Source of the DNA: Azospirillum brasilense
GTDB lineage: Bacteria > Pseudomonadota > Alphaproteobacteria > Rickettsiales > UBA3002
Direction: 5' to 3'
DNA length: 20,229 bases
NCBI GenBank assembly: GCA_003241645.1
Contig: QFOX01000037.1
Coordinates: 1 to 20,229 of the forward strand
Below the pieces are notes generated by a model. It ran no database searches. It was not told where the DNA came from and saw only the letters and a list, made by a program, of their open reading frames with translations. Of this stretch, positions 7,923 to 14,670 are shown in pieces. The translations under genes were made by a program, and so were the position numbers. How positions within the stretch are numbered: the first letter of the stretch is position 1; each line of letters opens with the position of its first letter.

Positions 7923-8738
7923 ATGCGCCACTGGCTTCTCACCCTTCCCCTGCTTGGCCTTGCTGCCTGCGCCGCCCCGACGACGCAGCGCCCCGTCTAT
8001 TCCGATGCGGAATTCAAAGCCGAGCAGGAAGCGCAGGCCGCGGCCGTGAAGGCAGCCCAGAAGGGCAACTTCAACGACCAGAAGGACTACACGCCGGAAG
8101 AGATCGCAGCACTGACCCAGCGGCTGACACCGATCGCCAGCAAGGTGGAGCTTGCCTCGGAAGCGCTGTGCGCCGACATGGGCGGCAAACGCTGCCAGTT
8201 CGAGGTGATCCTCGACCCCACCGAGAAGGGCCTGAACGCGCATGCGGATGGGCAGAACGTGGTCATCTACCCTGCCATGATCGACTACGCCACGAACGAC
8301 AACCAGCTCGGCTTCGTGATTGCGCATGAGTTCGCGCACAGCATTATGGGCCACGTGGCCAGCCAGCAGAAGAACGTCGCCATTGGCGGCATCCTCGGTT
8401 CGCTGGGCGATGTGTTCGCCCAGAGCCAGGGCTTCGACACCGGCGGCAACCTCGGCAAGATCGGCGCGCAGCAGGCGCTGCTTCGCTACTCGCCCTCGTT
8501 CGAGAACGAGGCCGACTATATCGGCCTCTACATCCTCGCCCGTGCGGGTTACGCCATCGAGGATGCGCCCGGTTTCTGGCGCATGATGTCGCTGCAGGCG
8601 CCGCAGGCGGTCTACGCCACCAGCACCCACCCCAATAACCCTTCGCGCACGGTCGCCATGCAAAAGGCCGTGGCGGAGATCCGCGCGAAGCAACAGGCAG
8701 GCCAGCCCCTGCTGCCCAACCTCGCCCCGCGCGACTAA
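7923..8738 (+). CDS. M48-family metallopeptidase lipoprotein
   Basis: A 271-residue predicted lipoprotein protease. The signal peptide ends in a lipobox LAAC with the lipidated cysteine at residue 16, so it should act in the periplasm, anchored to a membrane. The zinc motif HEFAH is at residues 135-139, and ENEAD at 194-198 supplies the third ligand typical of M48 (BepA/LoiP/HtpX-like) peptidases. These enzymes usually take part in envelope protein quality control. The ATG at 7923 is chosen because it gives a proper signal peptide; a longer in-frame start lies within sdhA. The gene sits between sdhA and sdhB with 2- and 21-base gaps, so it is co-transcribed with complex II. Confidence 0.9.
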   Translation: MRHWLLTLPLLGLAACAAPTTQRPVYSDAEFKAEQEAQAAAVKAAQKGNFNDQKDYTPEEIAALTQRLTPIASKVELASEALCADMGGKRCQFEVILDPTEKGLNAHADGQNVVIYPAMIDYATNDNQLGFVIAHEFAHSIMGHVASQQKNVAIGGILGSLGDVFAQSQGFDTGGNLGKIGAQQALLRYSPSFENEADYIGLYILARAGYAIEDAPGFWRMMSLQAPQAVYATSTHPNNPSRTVAMQKAVAEIRAKQQAGQPLLPNLAPRD

Positions 8739-8759
8739 AAGATTGTAAGGAGAACCGCC

Positions 8760-9563
8760 ATGGTTGAATTTGCCCTGCCGAAGAACTCGAAGATCAACAC
8801 GAACGGCATCACGCACAAAGCGCCCGAAGGGGCGAAGAACGTGAAGACATTCAAGATCTACCGCTGGAACCCCGAGGATAAGGACGAGAACGGCCAGCCG
8901 AAGAATCCGCGCATCGATACCTACGAGATCGACATGGATAACTGCGCGCCGATGGTGCTCGACGCCCTCATCAAAATTAAGGATGAGGTGGATGCCGGCC
9001 TGACCTTCCGCCGCTCGTGCCGCGAAGGCATTTGCGGCTCGTGCGCCATGAATATCGACGGCACCAACACGCTGGCCTGCACCAAAGCGATTGCCGACGT
9101 GAAGGGCGACGTGGTCATCAACCCGCTGCCGCACATGAGCGTGGTGAAGGACCTGGTGCCGGACATGAACCATTTCTACGCGCAATACGAATCGGTGCAG
9201 CCCTGGCTGCAGGCCGAATCGGCCGCCCCCGCCAACACCGAGCGCCTGCAATCGCCGGAAGACCGCGCCAAGCTCGATGGGCTGTATGAGTGCATCCTTT
9301 GCGCCTGCTGCTCCACCTCGTGCCCCAGCTACTGGTGGAACGCCGATCGTTACCTTGGCCCGGCCGTGCTGTTGCATGCTTACCGCTGGATCATCGACAG
9401 CCGCGACGAGATGACGGGCGAGCGCCTCGACAACCTCGAGGATCCGTTCCGCCTCTATCGCTGCCACACCATCATGAACTGCGCGAAGACCTGCCCCAAG
9501 GGCCTGAACCCGGCCAAGGCCATCGCAGAGATCAAGAAACTGATGCTGGAACGCCAGCTCTAA
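8760..9563 (+). CDS. sdhB: Succinate dehydrogenase iron-sulfur subunit
   Basis: Electron-transfer subunit of complex II carrying the 2Fe-2S, 4Fe-4S and 3Fe-4S clusters between SdhA and the quinone. It has 267 residues. The plant-ferredoxin-type cluster motif SCREGICGSCAMNIDG is followed by a later cysteine (LAC), then CILCACCSTSCPSYWW and CHTIMNCAKTCPKGLNP for the other two clusters, all with the expected cysteines. A strong ribosome-binding site, AAGGAG, lies seven bases before the ATG. It is the last gene of the operon and is followed by a strong intrinsic terminator. The N-terminus is about 20 residues longer than in enteric SdhB, as is common in alphaproteobacteria. Confidence 0.97.
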   Translation: MVEFALPKNSKINTNGITHKAPEGAKNVKTFKIYRWNPEDKDENGQPKNPRIDTYEIDMDNCAPMVLDALIKIKDEVDAGLTFRRSCREGICGSCAMNIDGTNTLACTKAIADVKGDVVINPLPHMSVVKDLVPDMNHFYAQYESVQPWLQAESAAPANTERLQSPEDRAKLDGLYECILCACCSTSCPSYWWNADRYLGPAVLLHAYRWIIDSRDEMTGERLDNLEDPFRLYRCHTIMNCAKTCPKGLNPAKAIAEIKKLMLERQL

Positions 9564-9588
9564 GGCCAGCATTTCCATGCATTTGATG

Positions 9589-9620
9589 AAAAAGCCCGCC
9601 ATATTCTGGCGGGCTTTTTT
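9589..9620 (+). terminator. Rho-independent terminator of the sdh operon
   Basis: Perfect 8-bp GC stem GCCCGCCA (9594-9601) / TGGCGGGC (9607-9614) with a five-base loop, extended by A/T pairs and followed by six T residues. It lies 26 bases after the sdhB stop. Confidence 0.9.
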
Positions 9621-9649
9621 AATGGTACGCAGCGCGACTTGGTGCTATA

Positions 9650-9655
9650 TATAAT
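9650..9655 (+). promoter_or_regulatory. Consensus -10 box before the first pilin gene
   Basis: A perfect TATAAT lies right after the sdh terminator and before the pilin gene. No good -35 hexamer is seen 16-18 bases upstream. If it is used, transcription starts near 9662, which argues that the upstream in-frame start codons (TTG 9639, ATG 9654) are not the pilin start. Confidence 0.4.
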
Positions 9656-9680
9656 GCAATCAAATCAGATGAATGGGCAC

Positions 9681-10262
9681 ATGTTCAGCACACGCCAAAC
9701 GCACGGCTTTTCGCTTGTAGAATTATCGATTGTGTTAGTGATTCTTGGGCTACTTACCGGCGGCATCCTTGGAGGCCAGTCGCTCATACGCGCGGCAGAG
9801 ATCCGCAGTATCGGCGTAGATTTCAACCGTTTCAGCACCGCCACCTACACGTTCCGCGACAAATACATGGGCCTGCCGGGCGATATCACGAACGCCACCC
9901 AGTTCTGGGGCGCGGCGCACGCCACCCCCGCCACCTGCCGCACCACGGCCAGCACCACCCAGGCTACCTGCGACGGCGATGGCAATGGGAACCTTACCAC
10001 CACGGGTGGCGCTACAAACCTGACCCATGAAATGCACCGTTACTGGCAGCATCTGGCCAATGCCGGACTGATTGAAGGAACCTATACGGGCGTGGGCGCC
10101 AACAATCCTACCAGTCAGGATGGCTCGCTGCCCGGCGTCAATTCGCCGCGCCTGCGCGTCGGCCAGTCAGTATTCCAAGCACGCTACGAAGGTTCTTTAT
10201 TTAGCCGTACCGATGTTTATGACGGCAATTATGATCACGTCTATTTCTTTGGGATTGCCTAG
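9681..10262 (+). CDS. Type IV pilin-like protein, interrupted by in-frame TAG
   Basis: A prepilin-type protein. From ATG 9681 a nine-residue leader ends in Gly, followed by FSLVELSIVLVILGLLTGG, the class III signal with Glu at +5 and a long hydrophobic helix cut by prepilin peptidase. The globular domain has a Cys pair around TCDGDGNG, which looks like a calcium-type loop, and an RDKY-GLPGD segment shared with the next gene. The ORF stops at a TAG (10260-10262), 193 residues from this start. Other in-frame starts are 9639, 9654 and 9669; I prefer 9681 because a TATAAT overlaps the earlier ones. Codons beyond the stop keep matching the paralog, so this is either a recent nonsense mutation or a read-through site. 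Confidence 0.75.
   Translation: MFSTRQTHGFSLVELSIVLVILGLLTGGILGGQSLIRAAEIRSIGVDFNRFSTATYTFRDKYMGLPGDITNATQFWGAAHATPATCRTTASTTQATCDGDGNGNLTTTGGATNLTHEMHRYWQHLANAGLIEGTYTGVGANNPTSQDGSLPGVNSPRLRVGQSVFQARYEGSLFSRTDVYDGNYDHVYFFGIA
9744..9787 (+). repeat. 44-nt repeat shared by the two pilin genes, copy 1
   Basis: Encodes the LGLLTGGILGGQSLI part of the pilin helix. It differs at only two of 44 positions from 10585-10628, closer than the rest of the two genes, which suggests recent duplication or gene conversion between them. Confidence 0.8.
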
Positions 10263-10496
10263 GGGGTCTACAACCCGCACGACCCCATCATCAGCACGCA
10301 GGAAGCGTGGAACATCGACACCAAGACCGATGATGGCAAGCCCGGCCTTGGCCGCATTCGTACGTGGAAATATAACTCACCCGATGCGTGGGCCGTGAAT
10401 TCCAACCAATGCGCCAACAGCACCACGCAGGCGAGTGCTGAATATAATTTAACTGTAAGCGGCACCCGTTGCTCGCTGATTATGCGGTGGCAATAA
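10263..10496 (+). pseudogene. Remainder of first pilin beyond the in-frame TAG
   Basis: The frame of the first pilin continues open for 77 codons to TAA at 10494-10496. It aligns without gaps with the C-terminal part of the second pilin: AWNIDTKTDDGKP here, VWNVDTKMDDGKP there, and a pair of cysteines near the end in both (the usual C-terminal pilin disulfide loop). There is no ribosome-binding site or start codon of its own at a sensible place, so it would be made only by read-through or if the TAG is a sequencing error. Confidence 0.75.
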
Positions 10497-10533
10497 CCTT
10501 TCGCACTTCCATCCTACGACAGCAGGAACACCT

Positions 10534-11325
10534 ATGAAGAACCATGGTTTCTCCCTCGTTGAACTCTCCATCGTCCTCGTCATCCTTGGGCTGCTTACCG
10601 GCGGCATCCTTGGCGGCCAGTCGCTCATCAAAGCGGCGGAGTTGCGTTCGGTCAGCACCGACTACCAGCGCTACGTCACGGCCATCAGCACGTTCAGGGA
10701 CAAATATTTCGCCATTCCCGGCGACATGACCAATGCCCAGTCCTTCTGGGGGGTGGCAGGCACCTGCCCCGGCAACAATGCCTCGCCCAGCACCACGCCT
10801 GCCACCTGCAATGGCGATGGCAACGGACGCCTTGCCACCAACGTATCCACCAGCAATGAGCAGTTTCGTTTCTGGCAGCACCTGGCGAACGCTGGGCTGA
10901 TCGAAGGCACCTACACCGGTGTGACCAACAGCGCCACCGCCTCGGACGGCGCGGGCGTACTCGGCGGCAACATCCCGCGAAGCAAAGTGAACAATGCGGG
11001 CTGGCATGCCGGCTGGATGGGCGATGTGACCGTGGCAGATACGGTGCGCTTCGAGGGCAATTACGGCAACATCTTCTATTTTGGTTCGCTGGCGCCGGGC
11101 GGTTCCGCCGTTAACCCCATCATGAAGCCCGAAGATGTCTGGAACGTTGACACCAAGATGGATGATGGCAAGCCCGCGACCGGCAGCCTGGTGACGTGGG
11201 AATATGATGGGGGGGCGTGTTCGGACCTTGCCGCTTCCGGCGCGGGCAGCCTTGCCGCATCCATCTATTTGCTCAGCGGCACTGGCACGCCGTGCCGCCT
11301 GATCTTCAAGAACGTCGCCGGGTAA
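10534..11325 (+). CDS. Type IV pilin-like protein
   Basis: A 263-residue prepilin-type protein with a very short leader, MKNHG, then FSLVELSIVLVILGLLTGG (cleavage after Gly, Glu at +5, hydrophobic N-terminal helix). The globular part has a Cys pair around PATCNGDGNG and a C-terminal Cys pair (near residues 228 and 255) that could form the disulfide-bonded loop of pilins. AGGA at 10524-10527, six bases before the ATG, serves as ribosome-binding site. It is a paralog of the preceding gene, probably co-transcribed, and the intact member of the pair. It would be exported by a type IV pilus or type II secretion-like machine encoded elsewhere. Major pilin, minor pilin or pseudopilin cannot be told apart from sequence. 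Confidence 0.88.
   Translation: MKNHGFSLVELSIVLVILGLLTGGILGGQSLIKAAELRSVSTDYQRYVTAISTFRDKYFAIPGDMTNAQSFWGVAGTCPGNNASPSTTPATCNGDGNGRLATNVSTSNEQFRFWQHLANAGLIEGTYTGVTNSATASDGAGVLGGNIPRSKVNNAGWHAGWMGDVTVADTVRFEGNYGNIFYFGSLAPGGSAVNPIMKPEDVWNVDTKMDDGKPATGSLVTWEYDGGACSDLAASGAGSLAASIYLLSGTGTPCRLIFKNVAG
10585..10628 (+). repeat. 44-nt repeat shared by the two pilin genes, copy 2
   Basis: Second copy of the repeat at 9744-9787, 841 bases downstream, in the same direction and reading frame. Recombination between the copies would fuse the two pilins and remove the interrupted gene. Confidence 0.8.
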
Positions 11326-11350
11326 GCACGGCACAGAGCACCCGCAAATA

Positions 11351-11381
11351 AAAACCCCCGCAGGAATCCTGCGGGGGTTTT
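11351..11381. terminator. Bidirectional intrinsic terminator between pilin and carD
   Basis: A nearly perfect inverted repeat AAAACCCCCGCAGG / CCTGCGGGGGTTTT with a three-base loop, with A and T runs on the two sides. It can terminate the pilin transcript on the + strand and the convergent carD transcript on the - strand. Confidence 0.9.
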
Positions 11382-11402
11382 CGTTTGCTCTGAACGCAAT
11401 GC

Positions 11403-12287
11403 TTAGGCGGCTTGCTTGCGCAGCACCTTCAGCAGTTTGTCCTGCGCTTCTTTCAGTTCCACGCGCTCGCTGGCGGCCACTTCGCCGCACAGGCGGTGCA
11501 TCGCGGTCTCGTAGATCATGCGCTCGCTGTAGCTGCGCTCGCTCTGGTCCACGTTCTTGTGCAGGTCGCGCACCACTTCGGCGATGGCAATCAGGTTACC
11601 CGAATTGATCTTCGCTTCGTATTCCTGTGCACGGCGGCTCCACATGCCACGGGCGATCTTCGCACGGCCTTTCAGCGTGGTGATCGCACGGCTGATCTGG
11701 TCGTTCGGCGAGATGGCACGCAGGCCAGCTGCTTCCGCACGGCCCACGGGCACGCGAAGGGTCATCTTGTCTTTTTCGAAGGCGATCACGAACACTTTCA
11801 GCTCGTAGTCACCGATCTTTTCCGACTCAAGACCGAGAATTTTGCCAACGCCATGGGTGGGGTACACCACGTATTCACCCACGCCGAAATTGGCTTTCTT
11901 TGCCATGGCGGTCACGGGTGCTTTCGCTTCGGCCTTGGCCACGCTGGCGATCGGCGCTTTCATTTGGGGAGCACGATCCAGCGTTTTACGCTCGACCGGC
12001 TTGGCAGCGATGGTGACCGGTGCAGCTTTTGCAACCGGCTTCGCGGCGGGCTTTGCCACCTTGCTAACGAGTTTAGCGACCGGCTTTGCAGCCGGCTTGG
12101 TGGCTTGGCGCACGGCTTTCGCTGCGCTCGCGGTCTTTTTCACCGCGGTTTTCTGGGTGGTCTTTGCCTTGGGGGCAACCTTTTTGGCTACCGCTTTTGC
12201 TTTTACCGGGGCTTTCTTGGCCACCGTTTTAACCTGTGCCTTGGACTTGGATTTCGTTGCTGCTTTTGCTTTCGTACGCGTTGCCAT
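11403..12287 (-). CDS. carD: CarD-family transcription regulator with histone-H1-like tail
   Basis: CarD/CdnL-type protein that binds RNA polymerase beta and stabilises open promoter complexes. Residues about 133-294 form the CarD domain, starting FGVGEYVVYPTHGVG and continuing through VPVGRAEAAGLR, followed by the helical DNA-binding part (MWSRRAQEYEAKINSG). Residues 1-131 are an extremely Lys/Ala/Pro/Val-rich tail with KPAAKPVAK repeated at 64-72 and 79-87, like bacterial histone-H1-like or AlgP tails. Alphaproteobacterial CarD proteins usually have about 170 residues, so this one is much longer. M128 (ATG at 11906-11904) would give a 167-residue protein of normal size, so two forms are possible. 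The ATG at 12287 has GAGG about ten bases upstream. Confidence 0.93.
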   Translation of the reverse strand: MATRTKAKAATKSKSKAQVKTVAKKAPVKAKAVAKKVAPKAKTTQKTAVKKTASAAKAVRQATKPAAKPVAKLVSKVAKPAAKPVAKAAPVTIAAKPVERKTLDRAPQMKAPIASVAKAEAKAPVTAMAKKANFGVGEYVVYPTHGVGKILGLESEKIGDYELKVFVIAFEKDKMTLRVPVGRAEAAGLRAISPNDQISRAITTLKGRAKIARGMWSRRAQEYEAKINSGNLIAIAEVVRDLHKNVDQSERSYSERMIYETAMHRLCGEVAASERVELKEAQDKLLKVLRKQAA

Positions 12288-12629
12288 TGCTCAAAACCTC
12301 ACATGCCACTAAGCCCATTCGGGCCCAGCAGTCGTTGAAACACAGCATCTTGCGATGCCGACCACTTCATACACTTGGATCCGGGGGTCGCTTGTCTTAA
12401 AAGCAAGGCATTCCCTGCGGATGCACTAGGATATACCACAATTTTGCACCCGATAAAATAGTAAAAATTTAGTTAATTACAAAAGTTTGCTATTGCAACG
12501 CAAAATCTTTGGCAAAATACCCATACAATTCAATGATAAAATTTTTATTCGGGCGGTTCCTTTTCACAAAAGCTTCACACTGGAACGGTTAAAAACCCCT
12601 AGATTGCGCCGCAGCAAAAGGAGCCTTCC
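12288..12629. other. Divergent intergenic region with AT-rich island
   Basis: A 342-base gap between divergent carD and the unknown gene at 12630. The part 12435-12570 is strikingly AT-rich compared with the rest of the window (runs such as AAAATAGTAAAAATTTAG) and probably holds both promoters. The short inverted repeat TTGC-TATT-GCAA begins at 12487. I find no tRNA, small ORF with a ribosome-binding site, or clear terminator. The only strong signal is AGGAG just before 12630. Confidence 0.6.
12428..12456 (-). promoter_or_regulatory. Possible carD promoter
   Basis: On the minus strand TTATCG (12456-12451), 17 bases, then TATCCT (12433-12428). This would leave a 5' leader of about 130 bases before the carD ATG. 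The match is moderate, and the AT-rich surroundings make false matches likely. Confidence 0.3.
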
Positions 12630-13358
12630 ATGGTTTACGAACCCAGCACCCAGACCTTGTTCGACGAAGTGCGCAGCTACATCCGCGCCCACCGCAACGA
12701 CACGCCCGAGCGCACCAACCGCAGCGAAACCTGCTTCACCGTGCCCTACAAAAGCCTCAGCCTGCATGGCATGGAGATCCTCAGCGTGCTGGCAAGCGCG
12801 CTGGGCCATGGGCAGCCCGACCCGCTCAGCAACACGCGCGACATGGCGCACGCCCTGCCAGTGGCCAACCATCTGGACCACACACCGCGCAACGGCTTCA
12901 TGCGGCTGCCCGCGGATTGCGCGCAGTTCCCCGCCAATCGCCTGCTCCACCAGCTGGATGCCTTGCAGGCCGAACTGGCTGCCAGTATGCGCACGCTGAA
13001 CGATGGCGCGATCGAATTCACCCGCCCGGAAACCAGCAAATTCCCGCTGGACTTCGTGCTGCGCGCGGCCTTCCCCGTAGGGGCGGATGCGGTGCTGCCC
13101 GAAACCCGGCAGCTGCAGTTACAATATGCTTTGCCACCCGGTGAATTCCGCACCAGCGACGGGCAATCGCTCAGCGGCCGCATCACCACGCGCGAACTGT
13201 GGGACCTGCAGGAAGCCGCCGAACAGAACTTCAATTACGATGCGTTGGACAGCCTGTCGCAGGCGCGCTGCGTGCGCGCCGTGGTGCCGGCAGAACATGT
13301 GGGGCAACTTCAGGCGCGGCTTGGCCTGTCGCCGCAGGCGCAGGGCCCGCAGCGCTAG
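12630..13358 (+). CDS. Hypothetical protein between carD and fdxA
   Basis: A 242-residue soluble protein that I do not recognise. A strong ribosome-binding site (AAAGGAG) lies seven bases before the ATG. There is no signal peptide or membrane helix. Residues 1-60 look helical; a central part is rich in Arg, His and Asp; and residues 140-200 (LDFVLRAAFPVGADAVLP...LQLQYALPPGEF) look beta-rich. Base composition matches the neighbours, so it appears resident rather than newly arrived. It converges with fdxA with three bases between stop codons. It sits inside the fdxA-carD neighbourhood that many alphaproteobacteria keep together, but this says little about its job. Confidence 0.7.
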   Translation: MVYEPSTQTLFDEVRSYIRAHRNDTPERTNRSETCFTVPYKSLSLHGMEILSVLASALGHGQPDPLSNTRDMAHALPVANHLDHTPRNGFMRLPADCAQFPANRLLHQLDALQAELAASMRTLNDGAIEFTRPETSKFPLDFVLRAAFPVGADAVLPETRQLQLQYALPPGEFRTSDGQSLSGRITTRELWDLQEAAEQNFNYDALDSLSQARCVRAVVPAEHVGQLQARLGLSPQAQGPQR

Positions 13359-13361
13359 CGC

Positions 13362-13700
13362 CTACGCGTCGCCCGAACCGGGGTTCGGGCTGAAATGCTC
13401 GGCGAATTTATTGGGCACGTCCTTCCATGCATCGGCATCGGCGGGGGCGTCTTTCTTCTTGGTCAGCACCGGCCATTGCATGGCGTATTCGCGGTTCACC
13501 TCGACCCAGTTCAGCAACTCTTCCGATTCGGGCTTGATGGCCTCGGCCGGGCATTCCGGCTCGCACACGCCGCAATCGATGCACTCATCGGGGTTGATGA
13601 CGAGCATGTTCTCGCCTTCATAGAAACAATCCACCGGGCACACTTCCACGCAATCGGTGTATTTGCACTTTACGCAGGCATCGGTCACAACAAACGTCAT
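13362..13700 (-). CDS. fdxA: Seven-iron ferredoxin (3Fe-4S / 4Fe-4S)
   Basis: A 112-residue low-potential ferredoxin of the Azotobacter FdI/FdxA type. The first cluster region reads CVKCKYTDCVEVCPVDCFYEG and the second CIDCGVCEPECPAEAI, giving the cysteines for one 3Fe-4S and one 4Fe-4S cluster. The C-terminal extension of about 50 residues is typical of FdxA. It carries electrons in the cytosol; partners are not shown here. GAGGA lies six bases before the ATG. It is on the same strand as ccmC, 118 bases downstream, so both could be on one transcript. Confidence 0.95.
   Translation of the reverse strand: MTFVVTDACVKCKYTDCVEVCPVDCFYEGENMLVINPDECIDCGVCEPECPAEAIKPESEELLNWVEVNREYAMQWPVLTKKKDAPADADAWKDVPNKFAEHFSPNPGSGDA
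13371..13390. other. GC-rich hairpin between convergent genes
   Basis: A 9-bp inverted repeat GCCCGAACC / GGTTCGGGC with a two-base centre lies within the last codons of fdxA, just past the stop of the 12630 gene. There is no T-run, so it is not a standard terminator. It may help end or stabilise the + strand transcript. Confidence 0.4.
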
Positions 13701-13725
13701 AGAGTCCTCAGTTTAATTGGCGCAC

Positions 13726-13813
13726 CGCGTAGCGCCGAAGCTGCGCGAGCCGCGGAGCGAGGGGATCAGCGAAGCGAAGGGCGGCGGAACGCCCCCTTCC
13801 AGCGCGTAGCGCC
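13726..13813. repeat. REP-like GCG/AGCG-rich intergenic repeat
   Basis: The fdxA-ccmC gap is bounded by two copies of CGCGTAGCGCC (13726-13736 and 13803-13813) and filled with GCGAGC, GAGCGAGG and GCGAAGCGAAGG motifs plus a small GGGCG/CGCCC hairpin. This pattern recalls extragenic palindromic repeats of Rickettsia and other bacteria. It could fold in RNA between ccmC and fdxA. Confidence 0.5.
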
Positions 13814-13818
13814 ACTCG

Positions 13819-14556
13819 TTATTCTAACGCCGCGTTCTTACGAGCGATGCGCTGAATTTGCAAGCGCCGCAATTTCTGCGCCTGCAGCGCGGTCTGGGCG
13901 CGCACCAGCAGCAGCACAATGGCCAGCGCCATGAACGCGATGATCATCAGCACCAGCGGCGTCAGCATGCTGCCGTCGATGCTTGGCCCGCCCTTGCGCA
14001 GCAGGCTGGCCGGCTGGTGCAGCGTGTTCCACCAATCCACCGAGAATTTGATGATGGGCAGGTTAATGGCCCCGATCAGCGCAAGCCACGCACAGGCGAC
14101 CTTGTTGCGCTCGTCGTGCTCGCCGGCGGCGGAAAGCGCAATGTAGCCAAGATACAGCAGGAACAGGATGAGCACGCTGGTCAACCGCGCGTCCCACACC
14201 CAGTAAGCGCCCCACATGGGCTTGCCCCAGAGCATGCCGGTGGCCAGCGTGATGACGGTGAACACCGCACCGATGGGCGCGGCCTCACGCGCCAGCACAT
14301 CCGCCAGCGGATGCCGCCAAATGAGGAACGATGCCGAGCACAGCGCCATGGTGCCGTAAAGCATGCTGCCCATCCACGCGGCGGGCACATGCACATACAT
14401 GATGCGCACGGTTTCGCCCTGCTGGTAATCCGCCGGCGACACGAACAGCGCGCCATAGAGGCCCAGACTGCCGCACAGCACGAACAGCGCCACGCAGAAG
14501 GGTACAAGCTGGGCGCGTAATTTGGAAAATTCGTTGGGCGTGGCGTAGCGGTGCAT
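13819..14556 (-). CDS. ccmC: Heme exporter / heme-handling protein CcmC
   Basis: A 245-residue inner-membrane protein of system I cytochrome c maturation that presents heme to the chaperone CcmE. Six membrane helices are apparent. The tryptophan-rich motif WGAYWVWDARLTS and the flanking histidines (VHVPAAWMG and WWNTLHQPAS) are the family signature for periplasmic heme binding. The ATG at 14556 is chosen because the longer open frame upstream, to 15240, lies antisense to mazG. No clear Shine-Dalgarno sequence precedes it. No ccmD follows, since the 118-base gap to fdxA is too short, and ccmA, ccmB and ccmE are not in the window, so the ccm genes are probably dispersed. Confidence 0.93.
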   Translation of the reverse strand: MHRYATPNEFSKLRAQLVPFCVALFVLCGSLGLYGALFVSPADYQQGETVRIMYVHVPAAWMGSMLYGTMALCSASFLIWRHPLADVLAREAAPIGAVFTVITLATGMLWGKPMWGAYWVWDARLTSVLILFLLYLGYIALSAAGEHDERNKVACAWLALIGAINLPIIKFSVDWWNTLHQPASLLRKGGPSIDGSMLTPLVLMIIAFMALAIVLLLVRAQTALQAQKLRRLQIQRIARKNAALE

Positions 14557-14582
14557 AAAATTGGCAAGCAATGGTAAAACGT

Positions 14583-14612
14583 TATTGCGAGCGATAGCGA
14601 AGCCATCCAGTA
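14583..14612. repeat. REP-like repeat upstream of ccmC
   Basis: ATTGCGAGCGATAGCGAAGC followed by CATCCAG resembles the widespread ATTGCGAG...GCGAAGCAATCC palindromic repeats known from Rickettsia genomes, here degenerate. It lies in the divergent ccmC/mazG gap; a related GCG/AGCG-rich stretch lies on the other side of ccmC. Confidence 0.5.
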
Positions 14613-14670
14613 ATAGCAAGGCGCAACGCGCAATCCTGCGCGGCGTGCGTGAACTACCGGAAGGTCCGTT

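Noticed and set aside
11991..12287. Lys/Ala repeats in carD as a possible CRISPR or DNA satellite
   Set aside because: The repetition is at the amino-acid level with variable codons and no constant spacer, so it is a low-complexity coding tail.
11412..12338. A 308-codon open frame on the plus strand across carD
   Set aside because: Antisense to the CarD gene; its composition (Phe/Leu/Gly/Arg/Cys) is the reverse-strand reading of the Lys/Ala repeats.
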